Positions 7,251-17,700 of a DNA stretch of 35,256 bases are shown one piece after another. Every line of letters starts with the position of its first letter. Positions within the stretch are counted from its first letter, which is position 1. The stretch lies in IMG/VR virus record IMGVR_UViG_3300047380_000331, positions 1 through 35,256 of that record; one strand, written 5' to 3'. Both the position numbers and the translations under genes were made by a program. The notes under the pieces were generated by a model, which saw nothing but the letters and a program-made list of their open reading frames with translations, did not search any database and had not been told where the DNA came from. Source of the DNA: a virus.

Positions 7251-8139
7251 CAAACATCTCCATTAAGTTTGGCAAGGCTCTGCCTAATGCTCGTTTGTTC
7301 ATAACATGAACATCGCTTTTTGATTTTACTAAAATGTTTTTCCATTGTTCTCTAGGACTGTGTGCTAAAAATACCCAGTCAGTTAAACTATCTGATTCTA
7401 TTATGTCATCCTTTTGACTCATGTTGTACATTGAAGTATTATCAAAGTTTCCTAGCATATCATGTTCGCCAGTCATACCAGACAGTATGTGTACTGCAAT
7501 ACTAACACAATAATCAGTACGGAATAATTTACTTGGGAAGTTATATAAGTATTGATAGAATTCATAATTGTCTGCAACGTGAGACCATGTATCAAAAAAC
7601 ATTTTACTAAAGTCACTTCTATCAAAGTATACAACTGTACTCCACCACATCTTAATACCAGCGTCATATAAGAAACGCTCTCTATCAGCAGGAAGTTCAT
7701 TACGTAATGTTAATGCATTATCATACATACACACATTATGATCACCCTCAAAGTATTTTAATAATTTATCTGACTTAACAATATAGTCAATGTCTAACAG
7801 TAATGTTTTTTCAAACGGACTGTATTCATAAATTTTATGTTTGTTACTGTTATTAAACTGTGCAGAAAACTCTGTCCAAGGACTGTCATAGTGTCGTCTT
7901 GCATTTGATTTCATTTCGTCTTTAGTTACAACTATATAATCAAAGACTTCTTCAACAACTTCTGATGGGTTACTTTGTTCTAGCCAAGCTTCTGATCCTT
8001 CATCAGTAATCAAGCACACTGGTAAGTTCAAGTATTTTTTAACATACTTGCCAGCTAGCAATGCCATTCTTACATAATCAAGTTGGTCGTTGTTGTAAGC
8101 AAAGAAACAAACACCCTTTGGAGCTGCGTATTCAGTCAT
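7243..8139 (-). CDS. GT8-like glycosyltransferase (GT-A fold, DxD intact)
   Basis: This encodes 298 residues from the ATG at 8139, which overlaps the stop of the upstream gene as TAATG; an in-frame TTG six bases earlier is open but unneeded. The N-terminal 'VCFFAYNNDQLDYVRMALL' and 'LPVCLITDEGS' form the nucleotide-sugar-binding half. 'FEKTLLLDIDYIV' carries the DxD at D116-I-D118, in the place and context typical of GT8-like retaining transferases, and 'DVHVMNKRALGR' near the C-terminus may supply another ligand His. Such enzymes move a sugar from a nucleotide-sugar donor to an acceptor. The acceptor is unknown. It is second in a late operon and is paralogous to the next gene, in which the DxD is lost. 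Confidence 0.87.
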   Translation of the reverse strand: MTEYAAPKGVCFFAYNNDQLDYVRMALLAGKYVKKYLNLPVCLITDEGSEAWLEQSNPSEVVEEVFDYIVVTKDEMKSNARRHYDSPWTEFSAQFNNSNKHKIYEYSPFEKTLLLDIDYIVKSDKLLKYFEGDHNVCMYDNALTLRNELPADRERFLYDAGIKMWWSTVVYFDRSDFSKMFFDTWSHVADNYEFYQYLYNFPSKLFRTDYCVSIAVHILSGMTGEHDMLGNFDNTSMYNMSQKDDIIESDSLTDWVFLAHSPREQWKNILVKSKSDVHVMNKRALGRALPNLMEMFDV

Positions 8140-8486
8140 TACCAATCCATTACTTTTTTAATGTTACGTGCTTTCTTTAGCTTTTCGTTTTCAATTTCGA
8201 ACTCAGTGGTAGCACTTGTATATGCATCCACGAGTTTATCAAATAATTCTTGTAAACTTCTAACTGTAATAGGATTTTGTTTACTATCAATTACAATAAA
8301 CTGTTTGTGTTCTAGATCAATTAAGGTTTTAATAAACCCAATAGTTTCATGATCAGCTTTAAACACTCCGCCTAAGTGGTGTACAATTTGTAATTGTTCT
8401 ACTCTATTACGAATATTACGCTTTTGGTTGTTAATTGTTAAGGCATAATTACTAAACTCTAATGCCTTTTCAAGTCTTTCGTCCAT
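8139..8486 (-). CDS. 115-aa conserved-looking helical protein, first gene of the late cassette
   Basis: This encodes 115 residues with a strong AAGGAG ribosome site just upstream of the ATG at 8486. It lies 40 bases downstream of a late promoter. The sequence looks helical at both ends: an N-terminal helix 'DERLEKALEFSNYALTINNQKRNIRNRVEQL' region and a C-terminal charged helix 'TEFEIENEKLKKARNIKK' that could form a coiled coil, with a short beta part around 'QFIVIDSKQNPITV'. No family or catalytic motif is recognised. Its stop overlaps the start of the GT8-like gene (TAATG). A small adaptor or assembly factor is plausible; the function is not known. Confidence 0.85.
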   Translation of the reverse strand: MDERLEKALEFSNYALTINNQKRNIRNRVEQLQIVHHLGGVFKADHETIGFIKTLIDLEHKQFIVIDSKQNPITVRSLQELFDKLVDAYTSATTEFEIENEKLKKARNIKKVMDW

Positions 8487-8525
8487 AGACTACTCCTTCA
8501 TATAATTATATATGTATATAATAAA

Positions 8526-8534
8526 CTATTTATC
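8526..8534 (-). promoter_or_regulatory. Phage late promoter for the glycosyltransferase/radical SAM cassette
   Basis: The minus strand reads GATAAATAG here, with ATAAATA at 8527-8533. It lies in the 80-base gap between the appendage genes and the cassette, about 40 bases before the first ATG. The region between promoter and start is almost pure A/T followed by AAGGAG. No hairpin terminator is visible after the upstream gene, so read-through from that operon may add to expression. Confidence 0.72.
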
Positions 8535-8566
8535 GAATTTTGTCAATGGTGATTTGTTGTTGATTT

Positions 8567-10129
8567 TTAGTTAGTTCTGTTGTTTTTAAACTTATGAGAA
8601 CCATATCCGCTATTCCATTCTGCGTCTGGATCATTATTTGATTGTTTAACTTCGTCTGCTCTACCAGCTCCTGTTCCAACACCTGTTGCTGTAAACGTAG
8701 TGCCAACTGTACTGTCAGCAGCACCAACTAATGTAAAGTCTGTGTCTGTAGCAGTTGATAATGTAACTGTACCTGTTGTATCATCTGTAAGCGTAGCTGT
8801 AAACACTGTACCAATGTTATTATCAGCAGCTCCAAGTTTAGTAAAGTCTGTTGTACCAATTGTTTTAATTGTGTATGTTTCACCTGTTTCAATTCTAGTT
8901 GCTGGTATTTCATGATTAACAGAAACAATTGTATATTGTGTTCCTACCTTAAAGTGTCCAGCTGGTACATTTAATAACGTTGTACCTACCCAGTCATCGT
9001 TAATGCTTGCATCTAATTGTATTCCTGATGCAAGATCAACTTTATTCCAAGGTGTTTCTTCTGTAATGATAGGTGCTGTTCTTTCAGCAAACCTATATAT
9101 AGTTCCACTGTTAGCAGTCATATAACTTTCATTACCATCACCTGCTGTAGGAGCTTGTGTTGGATTAACCCAACCTGAATATAATTTTATAGGTTGTGTG
9201 ATTGCAAATGTATCATCTTCATCTTCAATTAGGTTAACTCTAACATATACGTTAAATGTTCCACCTACTTCGTCTGCTTTAATTTGTAATTGAATTCTTC
9301 TACTGTTGTATTCACTGTATACATAAACATATGCATATTCGTATTCGCCTTGTGCTCCGGCAAACTTAAATACACCTGCATCTAAGATAGTACTAAAGTC
9401 TTGTCCAAATGCAATACCATTGTAAAAGCCTTTTGGACTAACAGTACTTGTAGATAATATATCGTAAACATTGTCTGCAACTACTTTACAGTTTTCTGCA
9501 CCAATTCTAATACTGTCAAATTGATTAAACACTTGTCTCCAAACATCATTACCAGGAGGACCACCTGGGTCCATTTCTAATTCTAATGTTAACTCACCGC
9601 CACTATTAAAAAAGTGTCTAGCTTCGTTATAATCTGTAAAAGAAAACTTATGTACAATTGATAAGTCTTCGTCCCATGCTTGAGTGTTTATTGATACAAG
9701 TCTATCCTTATCCCAATCTGACCAATCAACTGCATACTTATTATTTTCTATATTAGTAATTTTTGTTATTACATTATTATATTGTGTAGGTGACAACGGT
9801 GCTGATGTTGCTTTTATAAGATCACCAATAGCCATTTTTATTAATAAGTTTGCTGGCACATCACTTATGTGATACTGCCCAGCATTTACTTGTGCTATTG
9901 CTTGGTTAAAAATATCTGCTGTAATTAGTTGTCCAGTAACTGGTACTGGTGATAACGTTGCAGTTGGTTGTCCCCAACCAAATCGTCTATCATCTGTTGT
10001 TGAACTATGATCGGAATCATATGAATATGATCCACCGGCCCAAATCTCATTATAATAATTCATAAGATCTGTCATGTGTGTGGCATCAATAACGGTGCCT
10101 GTTAAAACTGTAGCCGGCTTATTGGGCAT
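8567..10129 (-). CDS. Virion structural protein with C-terminal repeats (tail/baseplate appendage)
   Basis: This encodes 520 residues; the ATG follows the preceding stop directly (TAAATG). It resembles the large appendage proteins of marine T4-like phages: an Asn/Trp-rich N-terminal part ('MNYYNEIWAGGSYSY'), a middle with 'EARHFFNSGGELTLELEMDPGG' that recalls a motif common in cyanophage structural proteins, and a beta-rich body. The C-terminus carries two copies of the fibre repeat 'TDFTKLGAADNNIGTVFTA' / 'TDFTLVGAADSTVGTTFTA' at about residues 425-490, then a short polar tail ending in 'HKFKNNRTN'. Such repeats are common in phage fibres and often vary in number. It is the last of a three-gene unit transcribed from the late promoter at 11681. 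Role is inferred as a tail-fibre or baseplate-attached protein. Confidence 0.8.
   Translation of the reverse strand: MPNKPATVLTGTVIDATHMTDLMNYYNEIWAGGSYSYDSDHSSTTDDRRFGWGQPTATLSPVPVTGQLITADIFNQAIAQVNAGQYHISDVPANLLIKMAIGDLIKATSAPLSPTQYNNVITKITNIENNKYAVDWSDWDKDRLVSINTQAWDEDLSIVHKFSFTDYNEARHFFNSGGELTLELEMDPGGPPGNDVWRQVFNQFDSIRIGAENCKVVADNVYDILSTSTVSPKGFYNGIAFGQDFSTILDAGVFKFAGAQGEYEYAYVYVYSEYNSRRIQLQIKADEVGGTFNVYVRVNLIEDEDDTFAITQPIKLYSGWVNPTQAPTAGDGNESYMTANSGTIYRFAERTAPIITEETPWNKVDLASGIQLDASINDDWVGTTLLNVPAGHFKVGTQYTIVSVNHEIPATRIETGETYTIKTIGTTDFTKLGAADNNIGTVFTATLTDDTTGTVTLSTATDTDFTLVGAADSTVGTTFTATGVGTGAGRADEVKQSNNDPDAEWNSGYGSHKFKNNRTN
8660..8890 (-). repeat. Two tandem fibre-type repeats within the 520-aa structural gene
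   Basis: Two units of about 35 residues share the pattern TDFT-x-(L/V)-GAAD-x3-GT-x-FTAT. At DNA level the two copies keep 'aaagtctg' and 'cagcagc(t/a)cca' blocks about 110 bases apart. Repeats of this kind are known from many phage fibre proteins. They also open the other minus frames locally, giving spurious ORFs. Confidence 0.7.
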
Positions 10130-11053
10130 TTACTTTACTCCAACGATAACTTCGATAGTACCTGCGTCTTCGCTTGACTTTGATTCTAATGCTCTGCCTA
10201 TTACATGTTTCCATGTATATTCATCAACATTAATATCCGCTGACATTCCATGTCCTTCTGTATCACTTGAGCAAATTCTATCACCCTTGTCAACTTTTCC
10301 AACAACTTTACAAGGAACTCTTCCTAGTAATGCTACACCCACTGCAAATTTACTACCTGCGTTTAGTTTTGCATTCATTAGTAATGCTGGGTCTGTTGTT
10401 ACAACTCCTAATACTTTAGGATCTTTTTGATGTAATGATTGTGTTACTTCTTCTGCTCCACCACCATCGCTTAACATAATTAATGTTCCTGCTTCAAACG
10501 GTTGGTCTGCTGTATACATTTCTGCAACGTCAGCATACTGTGCGTGTGTTGCTGTTCCGTGGAACTTCATTGCAGATCCTGTTACTGTATTAAGATTAAT
10601 ACCTGTGTTAATAGTTGCTGTATTACCTGCACCATTATCTAAAAAGTATTGATGATAATCTGTTTCTGTTGTTGCAATTGCCCATGCTGTTGTATCCGAA
10701 CTTGTTATAGTTACTGGAATAGCGTTAGCACGTGTTACATAAACTGAATGAGCATTGCCATTTGTATCTAAAATTGATACAACACCTGTGCCTGCGTCAA
10801 TGCCTAGCCATGTAGTATTATGGTAGACGTTCAATGTTTTTGTACTTGGTTTCCACCAATGCTGTCCTTCAATTGGACTAGTTGGCGCTGTTTCGCTTGC
10901 AAAGTTTTCTAGTAAGCTGACTGAGTTCTGTGCTATAGCTTCACCATAACCAATATAGTCTTTACCTACTAAACGCAAGCTAGTTTCTACATTAAGGGTA
11001 TCATCAGCTACTGTGACTGTTGTACCATTGTATTTGTTAATTGTATATGCCAT
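10130..11053 (-). CDS. Virion structural protein, tail-fibre-like
   Basis: This encodes 307 residues. AGGAG sits seven bases before the ATG and the gene begins 2 bases after the 201-aa gene. The N-terminal segment ('KDYIGYGEAIAQNSVSLLENF' region, then 'PIEGQHWWKPST' and 'LNVYHNTTW') is the kind seen in fibre-like proteins of T4-like marine phages. The C-terminal half has 'HAQYADVAEMYTAD', 'FEAGTLIMLSDGG', 'KVLGVVTTDPALLMNA' and 'VGVALLGRVPCKVVGKVDKGD', which resembles the trailing domain found at the end of fibres and related to intramolecular-chaperone (peptidase G2-like) domains. No autoprocessing has been demonstrated here. It probably forms part of a baseplate appendage with its two neighbours. 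Confidence 0.8.
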   Translation of the reverse strand: MAYTINKYNGTTVTVADDTLNVETSLRLVGKDYIGYGEAIAQNSVSLLENFASETAPTSPIEGQHWWKPSTKTLNVYHNTTWLGIDAGTGVVSILDTNGNAHSVYVTRANAIPVTITSSDTTAWAIATTETDYHQYFLDNGAGNTATINTGINLNTVTGSAMKFHGTATHAQYADVAEMYTADQPFEAGTLIMLSDGGGAEEVTQSLHQKDPKVLGVVTTDPALLMNAKLNAGSKFAVGVALLGRVPCKVVGKVDKGDRICSSDTEGHGMSADINVDEYTWKHVIGRALESKSSEDAGTIEVIVGVK

Positions 11054-11055
11054 GT

Positions 11056-11661
11056 TTAAACTCCTGCTCTAATTCTTAGAGTATATATAATCTCTAATTT
11101 TCTATTTTTACTTTTTTGGATAGGATGAAAAATTAAGTGTGTTAAAAAGTTACCAGTGCCGTCAACTAAACCAATTTCGTCAAATACGAAATTACTAGCT
11201 GTATCAAAGTCACTTGCATTATCAAGTGCCTGAGCATCTGCTGGAAATCCATAATCTAATACTGTATTGCATACTAGATCTGAATATGGTTGGTTTGCTG
11301 TATCTGTTACGTAAAAGTTTGATACGTTAACTTGTAAGTCTACTGGATTACTTGGATCTGTATTATCTTTACTAGCTGTATACAAAGAACCCGAAGTACC
11401 TGTTACTTGAGGTGCATTATATGTTATAGCTCCTGTACCCGAGTCAATCGATGTACCACCATAACCAAACGCTAGTTTATTAATAATATAACTGTTTCCA
11501 CCACTATTATTCACTCCACCCATTGCATGAGCTACTGCTAATGCAAAATTTTGGAAATTAATTGCGTTGTGTTTGTCGAGTAGTACTTCACCTGTATCAA
11601 AATCTTTGATTAAAACGTGACCTTCCACTGCAACTTTTGATTTTTCATTTAATGTTTTCAT
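11056..11661 (-). CDS. Putative virion structural protein (tail/baseplate)
   Basis: This encodes 201 residues, first gene after a late promoter, with AAGGA about ten bases before the ATG at 11661. The N-terminal 'VEGHVLIKDFDTGEVLLDKHNAINFQNF' region, a strand pair followed by 'NAI.FQN' and an Ala-rich helix, is a pattern I associate with small tail or baseplate proteins of marine T4-like phages. The rest is Gly/Asn/Asp/Thr-rich beta structure and the end 'LEIIYTLRIRAGV' looks like a final strand. No convincing gp8 similarity is seen, although gp8 would be expected somewhere near. The specific role is unknown. Confidence 0.75.
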   Translation of the reverse strand: MKTLNEKSKVAVEGHVLIKDFDTGEVLLDKHNAINFQNFALAVAHAMGGVNNSGGNSYIINKLAFGYGGTSIDSGTGAITYNAPQVTGTSGSLYTASKDNTDPSNPVDLQVNVSNFYVTDTANQPYSDLVCNTVLDYGFPADAQALDNASDFDTASNFVFDEIGLVDGTGNFLTHLIFHPIQKSKNRKLEIIYTLRIRAGV

Positions 11662-11680
11662 TATACCTATTCCTTATACA

Positions 11681-11689
11681 CTATTTATG
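11681..11689 (-). promoter_or_regulatory. Phage late promoter for the appendage genes
   Basis: The minus strand reads CATAAATAG with ATAAATA at 11682-11688, in the 46-base gap after the giant gene. It is followed by GTGT, a ribosome site AAGGA and the ATG at 11661. Spacing of about 20 bases to the start leaves room for a short leader. Confidence 0.75.
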
Positions 11690-11707
11690 CCTTACGATAA
11701 ACTAGCG

Positions 11708-14700
11708 TTATAATTCAATACCCTTTCCTTCTGCTTGCAACTCTTGTGCTTGTGTAGAGGTAGAGCTGGCTAATATTGACTCACCTGTTGTATTATATGC
11801 TTGTGTCGTTTGCGGATTAGCATATGTAAGTTGTGTCGTATTAACTTGTGTTACTGAATCTCCTATTGCTCCTTTAATAGCAAATGTATTTGATACTGCA
11901 CGATTTGTTATTGCTAACGTTGTTGCATTAGTTTTACTGTATTCTATAAGTTCTCCACCTACGTACAATGTACCTGTGTTAGCAAACGCTGTAGTATCTG
12001 CTACAGTTATCGTAGTATCTGTGGCATTCAATGCCACACTTAATGTTGTTTCTAGTGCTTCTGTTAATGCATATGTATTAACTGTACCAGCATTATCTTG
12101 TATGTGTGCAAACGTTAATGAATCAGTTGCATGTGTACTGCCTGATGCATTTGTTTGAACTATAATGTTTAATAATTCTGTTGGAGAAAGTTCTAAAGTT
12201 TCATCATACTTCTGAGATACTCTTAGTTGATGTGTATCAGAAACTGTTAACTTGACTTCCTCTGTATCTGTTGTATGTCGCATATTTGTAGAACTTATCT
12301 TAGTATGATAAGGTTTTACATCTTCAACATAACCAATTATGTTATTTGTTTTATCTCTTGTGTACTTTTTAGTTGTTGAATCAAAAGGACTTGTAAGTTC
12401 TAACTTGACGTATGTAGTTTTTCTTATCCAGTTTGTTTGTGGTAAAGAACTTAGTACATGGTCAACAATTATAAAGAACAGTTCGTTCATCTTATGTTTG
12501 TTATGTGCAATGAACAAGTCTTCGTGTAATGCTGTTATTAATGTAATCCAATACTCACCAACGTTTGCTTGATCAAATCTATCTGAGTCCCATGCATCTG
12601 CATCCCAACCTTTTGTAGGACACAATGCATCAACGTTAAGTTCAATTGTAACATTCTTTTTAAGAATTAATTCCCAAACGTTAGTAACATTATTATATGC
12701 ATATAGTTCACTTCTGTCAAGATTATTTGCACCTCTCTTAACAACTTTAACTACATTATGATATGTTCTGTCTACATTAATTAAATCATATGCACCTGGA
12801 ATAATCTTTGTATGATTAAATGTACCGGTGTATGTTTTTAATTTGTAATCAATCCAGTTCCACAAGTATGTTGGAAATGATTTGTTAAATGCTGTTCTGT
12901 TCCAAGTATTATGATATTGATCATTAATCCAAATATCTTTTAGTAATCCATTTATAGCTGTAGCTGTATTTCTTCTAGCTTCATATAAATTATTAAACCA
13001 TGTTTGTCCTTCATCAAAGTTATCTCCATACTTACTAAACCTGTGTAAAGTTTGATATGGAATTTTAGAAGCGTTAAGGTCCTGTCCTGCTAAATTATAT
13101 TTTATACCTCTAATATAATATCCAGGAATAATATCTTTGTCTTTGGCAACAAGTGTCCACTCGTTATGAGAATTAATCTTGTCTGGTGCTTTGTTAATTT
13201 GTAATATTGTATTTTTATCTTCTACATAGTAGTTGATGTTATCAACAATAAATGTTTTTCCATCTAGCACTGCATACCAAGCAATACCAGACTGTGTTGG
13301 ATTTTCAATCATTGATGCAACATCAAATGCTGATAAAGATCTTTGATTGTTTATTGTAGTTTTATTCTTAACCCAGAAGTAGTAAACATTATCGTATACG
13401 TTAGTAGAGTTGTTCCAAATTTTATCAATTGTATAATAATAATCAGTCTCATTAGTTTTGTTATCAACAACTGAATATGCTTCACCTGTTGCTATAACTC
13501 CAAACATTTCTTTGCTAGACTTAACTGCTTCTGCATAATCATCTGGTGCCACTGTAGATTGAATCCATTCCCACACAACAATTTCGCTGCCAGGATATAG
13601 TTTACCCCACATGTCTGTTCTATAACTTACACTACCTTGATCATAATCATAGTAACGTACTTTGCTAGTATCCCACCATCTTGTTCCTACTTGCTCTGTA
13701 CCCCATGCATTATTCTCATCAGTGGCTGTAACATCATCTGTGCTTGTATTATATATTGCATTATCTGCAACTTCTATATATTCTAAGTTTTGCATAGCAA
13801 CACCTGGAAGGATTCTTCTCATAGGATCAAATGCTTCTAGTTGAACCTTTGTGGTATTGTCTGCTTGATTGTAAATTATAATATTATCAATATCATATTG
13901 AGAAGGTCTACGTGTAGTTGATCTCACAAATGTTTTGTTTGATCCTGATACTGAATGTACCCATGTTCCTAGTTGTGAGTTATTGAACTTCTCCCATATT
14001 AATGTATTGTTTGGAAGATTCCAATTTGGATTTGATAATGCTAGGTTAGTACTAGGCTCGCTTGAAAATCTTGTTGTAATTAACGGTAATACAGATACTG
14101 CATTACCACATTTTTCAATAAATTCATCTATGTAGAAAACAGTACTCTCTGTTCCTAATTTAGTAACTTTGTGTATGCCATCAATTGGTGGAGTAGTGTC
14201 TGTGTTCAATAGCATTACATAATCACCAACTTCAAAGCCATGTGCTACGTTTGTTGTTACTTCTGCATCGTTGCCATCTCTACTTAATGTACCTGCACAT
14301 ATGCCACAACCTGAATCGTCTGAGCTTTTACTAAACAATGGAGTTCCTGCTTTAGGTTGTACTTGTAATACGTTCCAACCAAAGAATTTAGTTGCTACAC
14401 TTCCTTTAGTTTTTACTTCAAACGCACTATCATCTGAAACTAATATATTAAACATTGCTGGATCTTTATCTGAAGTTAATGCTGTGAAATGAGGTATTGC
14501 TACACCACCTACTTGTTTAGTTGCAGTAAATTGATTTACAACTCCTGCATCTCTAGCATTAGTTACACCACTGTCAAAGCCAGCTATATTATTAAATGTT
14601 CCAGTGCCCATGTCAATGCTATCACCTGTTGATGTTATTACAATCTGGTTACTAATATAGCTAACAATTACGTCTGTAACATTTGCCACTGTTAATGAGT

Positions 14701-17700
14701 TTTGAATTAACACTGCCGCTTGTTGGTGTGTTGTATCTATTTGAGTTTGTGTTGTGCCTGCATTATAGTTTGCGTTTAATCCCAATAATGTTTGAGCAGA
14801 CCCACTTACTGTTAATGTTCTTTTAGTATCTGTGCTTGTTAATTTTAATGCATTATTAAATGCAACTGGTGTTACTAATTCTAATCCGTTTGTAGCATCA
14901 ATCTGTGCTACGATATCTGCTAGTACTAAATCATCATTTTGTATTTGAAGTTCACTTGGTGCTTGTACTGTTCCGCCACTTGGATTAAAACCTAAATCTG
15001 CATTTGTTGTAGATGCAGCTAGTATTAAGTTATCTCCTACTACAGTTGTAGTATACGATAGTTCTAGTAAGTCAAAACTTGTTACCAAACTAGCAGTTAA
15101 GCCAGGTATTCCTACACCGTTAATAAAATCTTTAATTTCAGTTGCTGTCATTTGATTTGCAACATGTACAAGTGTTACGCTAATTGCTGCTCCGTCTGCT
15201 GGTGCAGTTGTAAATATAATATCTTGTCCACTTACTGTATATGCTGTTGTTACTGTTCCATCAACTGTTATACTTGAGACACCATATGTACTTCCACTTA
15301 ATACAGTTGATAATGTAAATGTATCTTCTAAATCAACTGCTGGTGCTATTCCATTATCAACACCTGTAAATGTTTCAATAACATCTGTTGGTGTATTATC
15401 AAAGTCAACTAACACTCCGTTAATAGTAATACTCTTTCCAGTTACATCTGTAAACTGTTTTGGTCCTGAATTTGCTCTTATAACAGCTGGTCCTGTAACT
15501 ACTGGAACTTCTTTGTTTTTACTGAAGCCTACAGTAATACCATCTATTACTAATGTTTCTGTTGGAGAAAACGTAGGATTAGTTATACTTCCTACTGCTA
15601 CTATATCTTGATATTCTGTTTTTTCTGATGCAAACGTAGTTGTTGTTCCAGCTACCGTTGCAACTGTTCCAGAAGGAAATGCTATTCCTGCGTTTCTAGC
15701 TCTTAGTTCTATGTTTGCTGTTACCTCTGTTTTACCTGTGTAGTCAACTTGACATTCCCATAACTGTCCTTCGTGTCTAACCTCATCACCTAATTTATAA
15801 CTTGTATAGTTATTCCAAGTTGGAATATTTGCATATGACGCATTTGAATCCCATACCGTAGATAATTGATCTGCACTAAGTATTTTATATTTTGTTTCTG
15901 TTGATAACGGTTCACCGCCTGTAAGTATATCAACTTGGCTGTTAGCAAATGAATTAGTATCAAATGTTAAATCTTTATTGTTAACAATTTTTTCTGGTAA
16001 TACATTTAATAATTCAACTGGCTCACCTATTGAATCATCTATTGCAATAATTTGTGGTGAAGAAGAAATATCAGAAGACGTAATTTCAAATTCAAAAGGT
16101 TCTTCAATATCATTGTTACCTAGTTCTGATTGTCTAAACATATATTGTTCGTATACTGAAATGTCAGTTCCGTTTTCATTTAATATATTTGATCTACCAA
16201 TTCTATCTAACGCTGTAGTTGTACCTGTATTTCCTATTAGTCCTTGATGCATTTTTGTGATTACATTTTTGTTTAATCCCAAATCTTGTGTCCATGTTTT
16301 TTCTATATTTCCTATTGTCAGGTCTTTTGCTTTTCCTAATGCTGAATTAAATTCATCTACATCAGTTCTATAAATGTCGTCTACACTTTGCACTGCACTA
16401 TCAATGTTTTCAACAATATGATTATCCAATACTAAGTACCCAGGTGCTTTCTTTTCACCGTTCCAGTCTTGTGTTCGTTGTCCTTTTATTAACAATCTAT
16501 TTTGTACTTTATCTTTTACATCATCAAATACATCAACACCAAGGTTAGTTTTCTTTTCAAATATGATTGCATGTTCGCAATCTAATACTGCACTCGTAAT
16601 GCTTCCAATAAATTCTTTATCTTTTGTTTCTATATAAGCAGTGCCTTCTTTTCTATCAATACTTAAATCACTGTTGTCTAATCTTTTATTATATATTGAT
16701 AGTACATCATTGTTAGTGTATCTTAATTTATTATATTCAAGTACTGTTCCGTGTGTTGGTTTAAACGAAATCTTTCTACCTATTTGTAAAATATAAATTT
16801 CATTGTTAGAAGCTGTTTTAGCCCAGCCTACAAAGTCTGCAGCTGAATTGTCTTTGTCAAATTCTAATGTGTATCCGTTTGTTTCCATCCACATCCAATA
16901 GCCTCGTATAAAGTTATAAACATCTTGTATTTTTTCTACTGGTGCATTATATTCAATTACACTAGGAGTAGAAACAAATCTTTTATATCTCTTAACAGTT
17001 GAGTTAGCTATTGTTATTTCGTCATATTCTAAACCTGCTGTGTTAGGTTCGTAAAAATTAAATTCTTGTTTGTTGTTGCTTATACCATTAACTGTGTATC
17101 CATTTGTACCTTTAGTAATAAACAATGCACTTGCTGTTGGCAACTGTGTTGGCTTACCTGTATACATAGTAATATCAAAGTCTGCTTGGCCAAATTGGAA
17201 ATCACCACTAACACTACTTTCAGCAAATACATTTAATAAATGTTTGCTAGTAAACCCACCAACTTTTTGTATTAGTTTAGTTGTTAAGTTTTTATAAAGT
17301 TGTTCATGGTTTATATCTTTTTGATTTCTTTTTGCAAAGTTATATTGTGCTTGTGCTATTCCGTTTGCAACAAATGGAACTTCATTAACTTTAAAGTCTA
17401 TTGTTATTGGCTGAATGTCAGTACCAAGTTTGTGTACTGCAATAGGATCACCTGTGAAATTAATTCCACGATCAATTAAACTAACACTAGTAATTTTGCC
17501 ATATGTTATTTTAAATTTAGCACGTGCTCTTGAACTTGTAAAGTCATCAATGATAATAAATTCTGAATCAGTTGTTAGTCCACTTGGCGAATTTGATACA
17601 GTTACTTTTGTAATAGTTTTATCATATACTATGCCCGGTAGTTTATATTTTTCTGTTGCAGTTAATTGTTTATCATAATAAGTTTGTGGTAGTCCATTAA

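Noticed and set aside
8530-8928. Two open frames of 65-66 codons on the minus strand overlapping the end of the 520-aa gene
   Set aside because: They are Gln/Leu-rich out-of-frame readings of the fibre repeats, lack ribosome sites and run through the true stop region. No sign of programmed frameshifting was seen.
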